From a virus: a stretch of 36,611 nt of DNA. The notes under the pieces are model-generated. The model was not told the origin of the DNA. It was given only the letters and a program-made list of their open reading frames with translations, and did not search any database. This document shows positions 35,205 to 36,611 of this stretch, piece by piece (position 1 is the stretch's first letter; the number at the start of each line of letters is the position of its first letter). The position numbers and the translations under genes were made by a program. The DNA lies in IMG/VR virus record IMGVR_UViG_3300036715_000692, positions 1-36,611 of that record, one strand, 5' to 3'.

Positions 35205-36269
35205 TTACTCGTCCATATCGTATCGAACACGATATGCCGTTAGTGTATCTTCGATAGACTTATTAAGTAACATAAATCCTGTCATGTTTGTATCTTGCCC
35301 GGCACTAGTTTGCTTTGACCAAAGTTTATTTACATGTGTCATGAATGAATTAATCCATGCACCTTTTAATGCTTCTTCGATAAATGCTGTCATACCTGCC
35401 CAGTCTTCCTTCTCGGCATAATCATTTATATGTTTCTTCACTTCAATGAGCCCGAATGCCATGGATGATCCACGATCAAAAGATACAAGCCACTTAGTAG
35501 AGAGGCACGGACTATTCCATGATTCTGTGTCAGAAGAACCAAATCGTCTAAGTAATCTAGACATAGATCTATGTACTGGATCAGTGTCTAGCTTATCGGC
35601 TTCTACTATCTTTTTACAATTCTCGACATGTGTGGGAATAGAATCCACTAAGTCTTTAAAATAGATATGCTTGTAATTATTTTGATATCCTGTATCACCT
35701 TTACCATCGCCTACATAATCTTCGATATACCATTTATCTAGTATATCCTTAAACACGCTACCGTGAATGATGACATGGGTGACACGGCGGAAAGTATCTT
35801 CCTGTTTAATTTTTGCAGCTAGTCGATCTAATTCAAACTGTTGTGATGATGTCAGTCCGTCACCATCTCTCATTCTAGAAAGTTCGCTGTGATCATATGC
35901 GTCAGCATTATGTGGGCGGAAGCACTGTATGCCGAGTCGCCCTTCGTGATCAGCTTCAAACAATTTTGTTATATCCAGGTTGCCACGATTTACTTCTATG
36001 TCGTGACACGAATTCGGACCTTGGCCAAATTCATACAATTGGGCCTTTAATGCATTCATTACAATCGGTAAACCGAATCCAGAGCAATTTTCTACCCCGC
36101 CATAATCATCATATTCCCCATAGAAAGGAATTGGACACATGTCGTATAGTGCATTACCATAACAGAAATCTTTCTTCTCCTTGTTTTCTAACAACAAGAA
36201 TACAGCAACTTCTGTACCAGATGTTACAAACAAATTTGATACTGCGCAAGTTCCATTCCATGAGCCCAT
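35205..36269 (-). CDS. Conserved large-phage protein, 'MGSWNGTC' family (354 aa)
   Basis: Begins MGSWNGTCAVSNLFVTSGTE, with EVAVFLLLENK, then FYGEYDDYGGVENCSGFGLP. I recognise this N-terminal pattern (G-S-W-x-G-T-C...G...YGxYDDYG) from uncharacterised proteins in large phages, where it suggests a possible nucleophile-like N-terminus (Cys8). The C-terminal half is helical and charged. Function unknown. It starts one base into the stop of the upstream gene (TAATG). Confidence 0.8.
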   Translation of the reverse strand: MGSWNGTCAVSNLFVTSGTEVAVFLLLENKEKKDFCYGNALYDMCPIPFYGEYDDYGGVENCSGFGLPIVMNALKAQLYEFGQGPNSCHDIEVNRGNLDITKLFEADHEGRLGIQCFRPHNADAYDHSELSRMRDGDGLTSSQQFELDRLAAKIKQEDTFRRVTHVIIHGSVFKDILDKWYIEDYVGDGKGDTGYQNNYKHIYFKDLVDSIPTHVENCKKIVEADKLDTDPVHRSMSRLLRRFGSSDTESWNSPCLSTKWLVSFDRGSSMAFGLIEVKKHINDYAEKEDWAGMTAFIEEALKGAWINSFMTHVNKLWSKQTSAGQDTNMTGFMLLNKSIEDTLTAYRVRYDMDE

Positions 36270-36589
36270 TATTTCTTCTCCATAAATTTTTTCTGTAATC
36301 TTGCAAATTCGGCTGCTTCACGCTTTTCAATTGTTACTTTACGCTCTGCTTCGTCTTGCAAACGCTTGTTGTATTCAGTGTCATTTTCTTCGCGGCGAAT
36401 ATTTACTTCGAAGTGCGGTGACGGTGATGAATCATAGTCGTAGTGAAAATTTCCATCCCACTCTAATTCTGCATCTTCGCCATATGATGCAATTAAGAAA
36501 TCTATGTGACCCTTAACATCTTTCAATGTTCGGTTAAAATCATACGGAGAGACTGTTGTCTCACGCACTTTTATTTGTTTCTTAGTCAT
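36269..36589 (-). CDS. Hypothetical coiled-coil 106-aa protein
   Basis: 106 residues: MTKKQIKVRETTVSPYDFNR, then GEDAELEWDGNFHYDYDSSP and a C-terminal charged helix (RLQDEAERKVTIEKREAAEF). Co-transcribed with the 'MGSWNGTC' gene by TAATG overlap. A GGAG ribosome site lies upstream. The promoter probably lies beyond the right edge. Confidence 0.7.
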   Translation of the reverse strand: MTKKQIKVRETTVSPYDFNRTLKDVKGHIDFLIASYGEDAELEWDGNFHYDYDSSPSPHFEVNIRREENDTEYNKRLQDEAERKVTIEKREAAEFARLQKKFMEKK

Positions 36590-36611
36590 TTGTTGCTCCG
36601 TAAATTAAAAA

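Noticed and set aside
1-36611. CRISPR array, IS element, integrase or attachment site
   Set aside because: No regularly spaced identical repeats, no transposase or recombinase motifs; the repeats found are coding.

Overview
This window looks like part of the early/accessory region of a large double-stranded DNA phage, probably a lytic myovirus or jumbo phage of a Gram-negative bacterium. Evidence: about 70 mostly tiny genes packed with ATGA/TAATG overlaps, nearly all on the minus strand; free-standing homing endonucleases; a tRNA cluster; DNA ligase; MoxR-type and other AAA+ ATPases; and lipoprotein or periplasmic signal peptides. There are no terminase, capsid, tail, integrase or transposase genes here, so taxonomy and host stay open. 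Base composition is AT-rich throughout.

Layout. 1-2500: small-gene operon with two copies of a six-member paralogous family (N-terminal LPNAxHIxR), Cys-rich proteins and an apparently frameshifted zinc-ribbon gene. 2500-4960: an HNH gene on the plus strand, then a small operon with an L7/L12 C-terminal-domain-like protein and a lipoprotein. 4969-5747: a ~780-nt non-coding, highly structured RNA with its own consensus promoter and terminator, comparable in size and context to the GOLLD/ROOL giant RNAs. 5787-8850: ATP-dependent DNA ligase, a repeat-bearing paralog and an HNH protein. 8927-10770: membrane protein, then a tRNA cluster containing one ordinary tRNA-Leu and three aberrant elements, flanked by a GIY-YIG endonuclease. 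10820-14900: SleB-like hydrolase, tRNA-Met, small genes and a second structured non-coding stretch. 15049-19831: exported proteins including a serine D-Ala-D-Ala peptidase, a GIY-YIG/NUMOD3 endonuclease and several very small related-looking proteins. 19926-24553: a putative glycosyltransferase, conserved phage proteins and two HNH genes. 24630-30078: VWA metallopeptidase, SmpB, two near-identical-start paralogs, a PD-(D/E)XK-type endonuclease and MoxR. 30173-36589: WGR-like protein, TPR/Ser-rich exported protein, a second AAA+ ATPase, a macro-domain protein and conserved phage proteins.

Expression logic visible in the DNA. About twenty minus-strand units start with near-perfect host sigma70 promoters (TTGACA, mostly 17 bp, TATAAT). 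In at least seven of them the start ATG lies only 5-6 bases after the -10 box, so the mRNAs should be leaderless. A second motif, TATAAATA or GATAAATA, resembling T4-type late promoters, precedes homing endonuclease genes and a few others. Host-like promoters suit immediate-early expression.

How the genes may work together. SmpB, the L7/L12-like protein, the tRNAs and an anticodon-less tRNA-like RNA with alanine identity point to manipulation of host translation or ribosome rescue. The VWA metallopeptidase and MoxR ATPase are probably a chaperone-like pair. The hydrolase, D-Ala-D-Ala peptidase and secreted proteins act at the envelope. The macro-domain protein may handle ADP-ribose signals in host defence. 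Functional statements for family members rest on motifs visible in the translations; no database search was possible.
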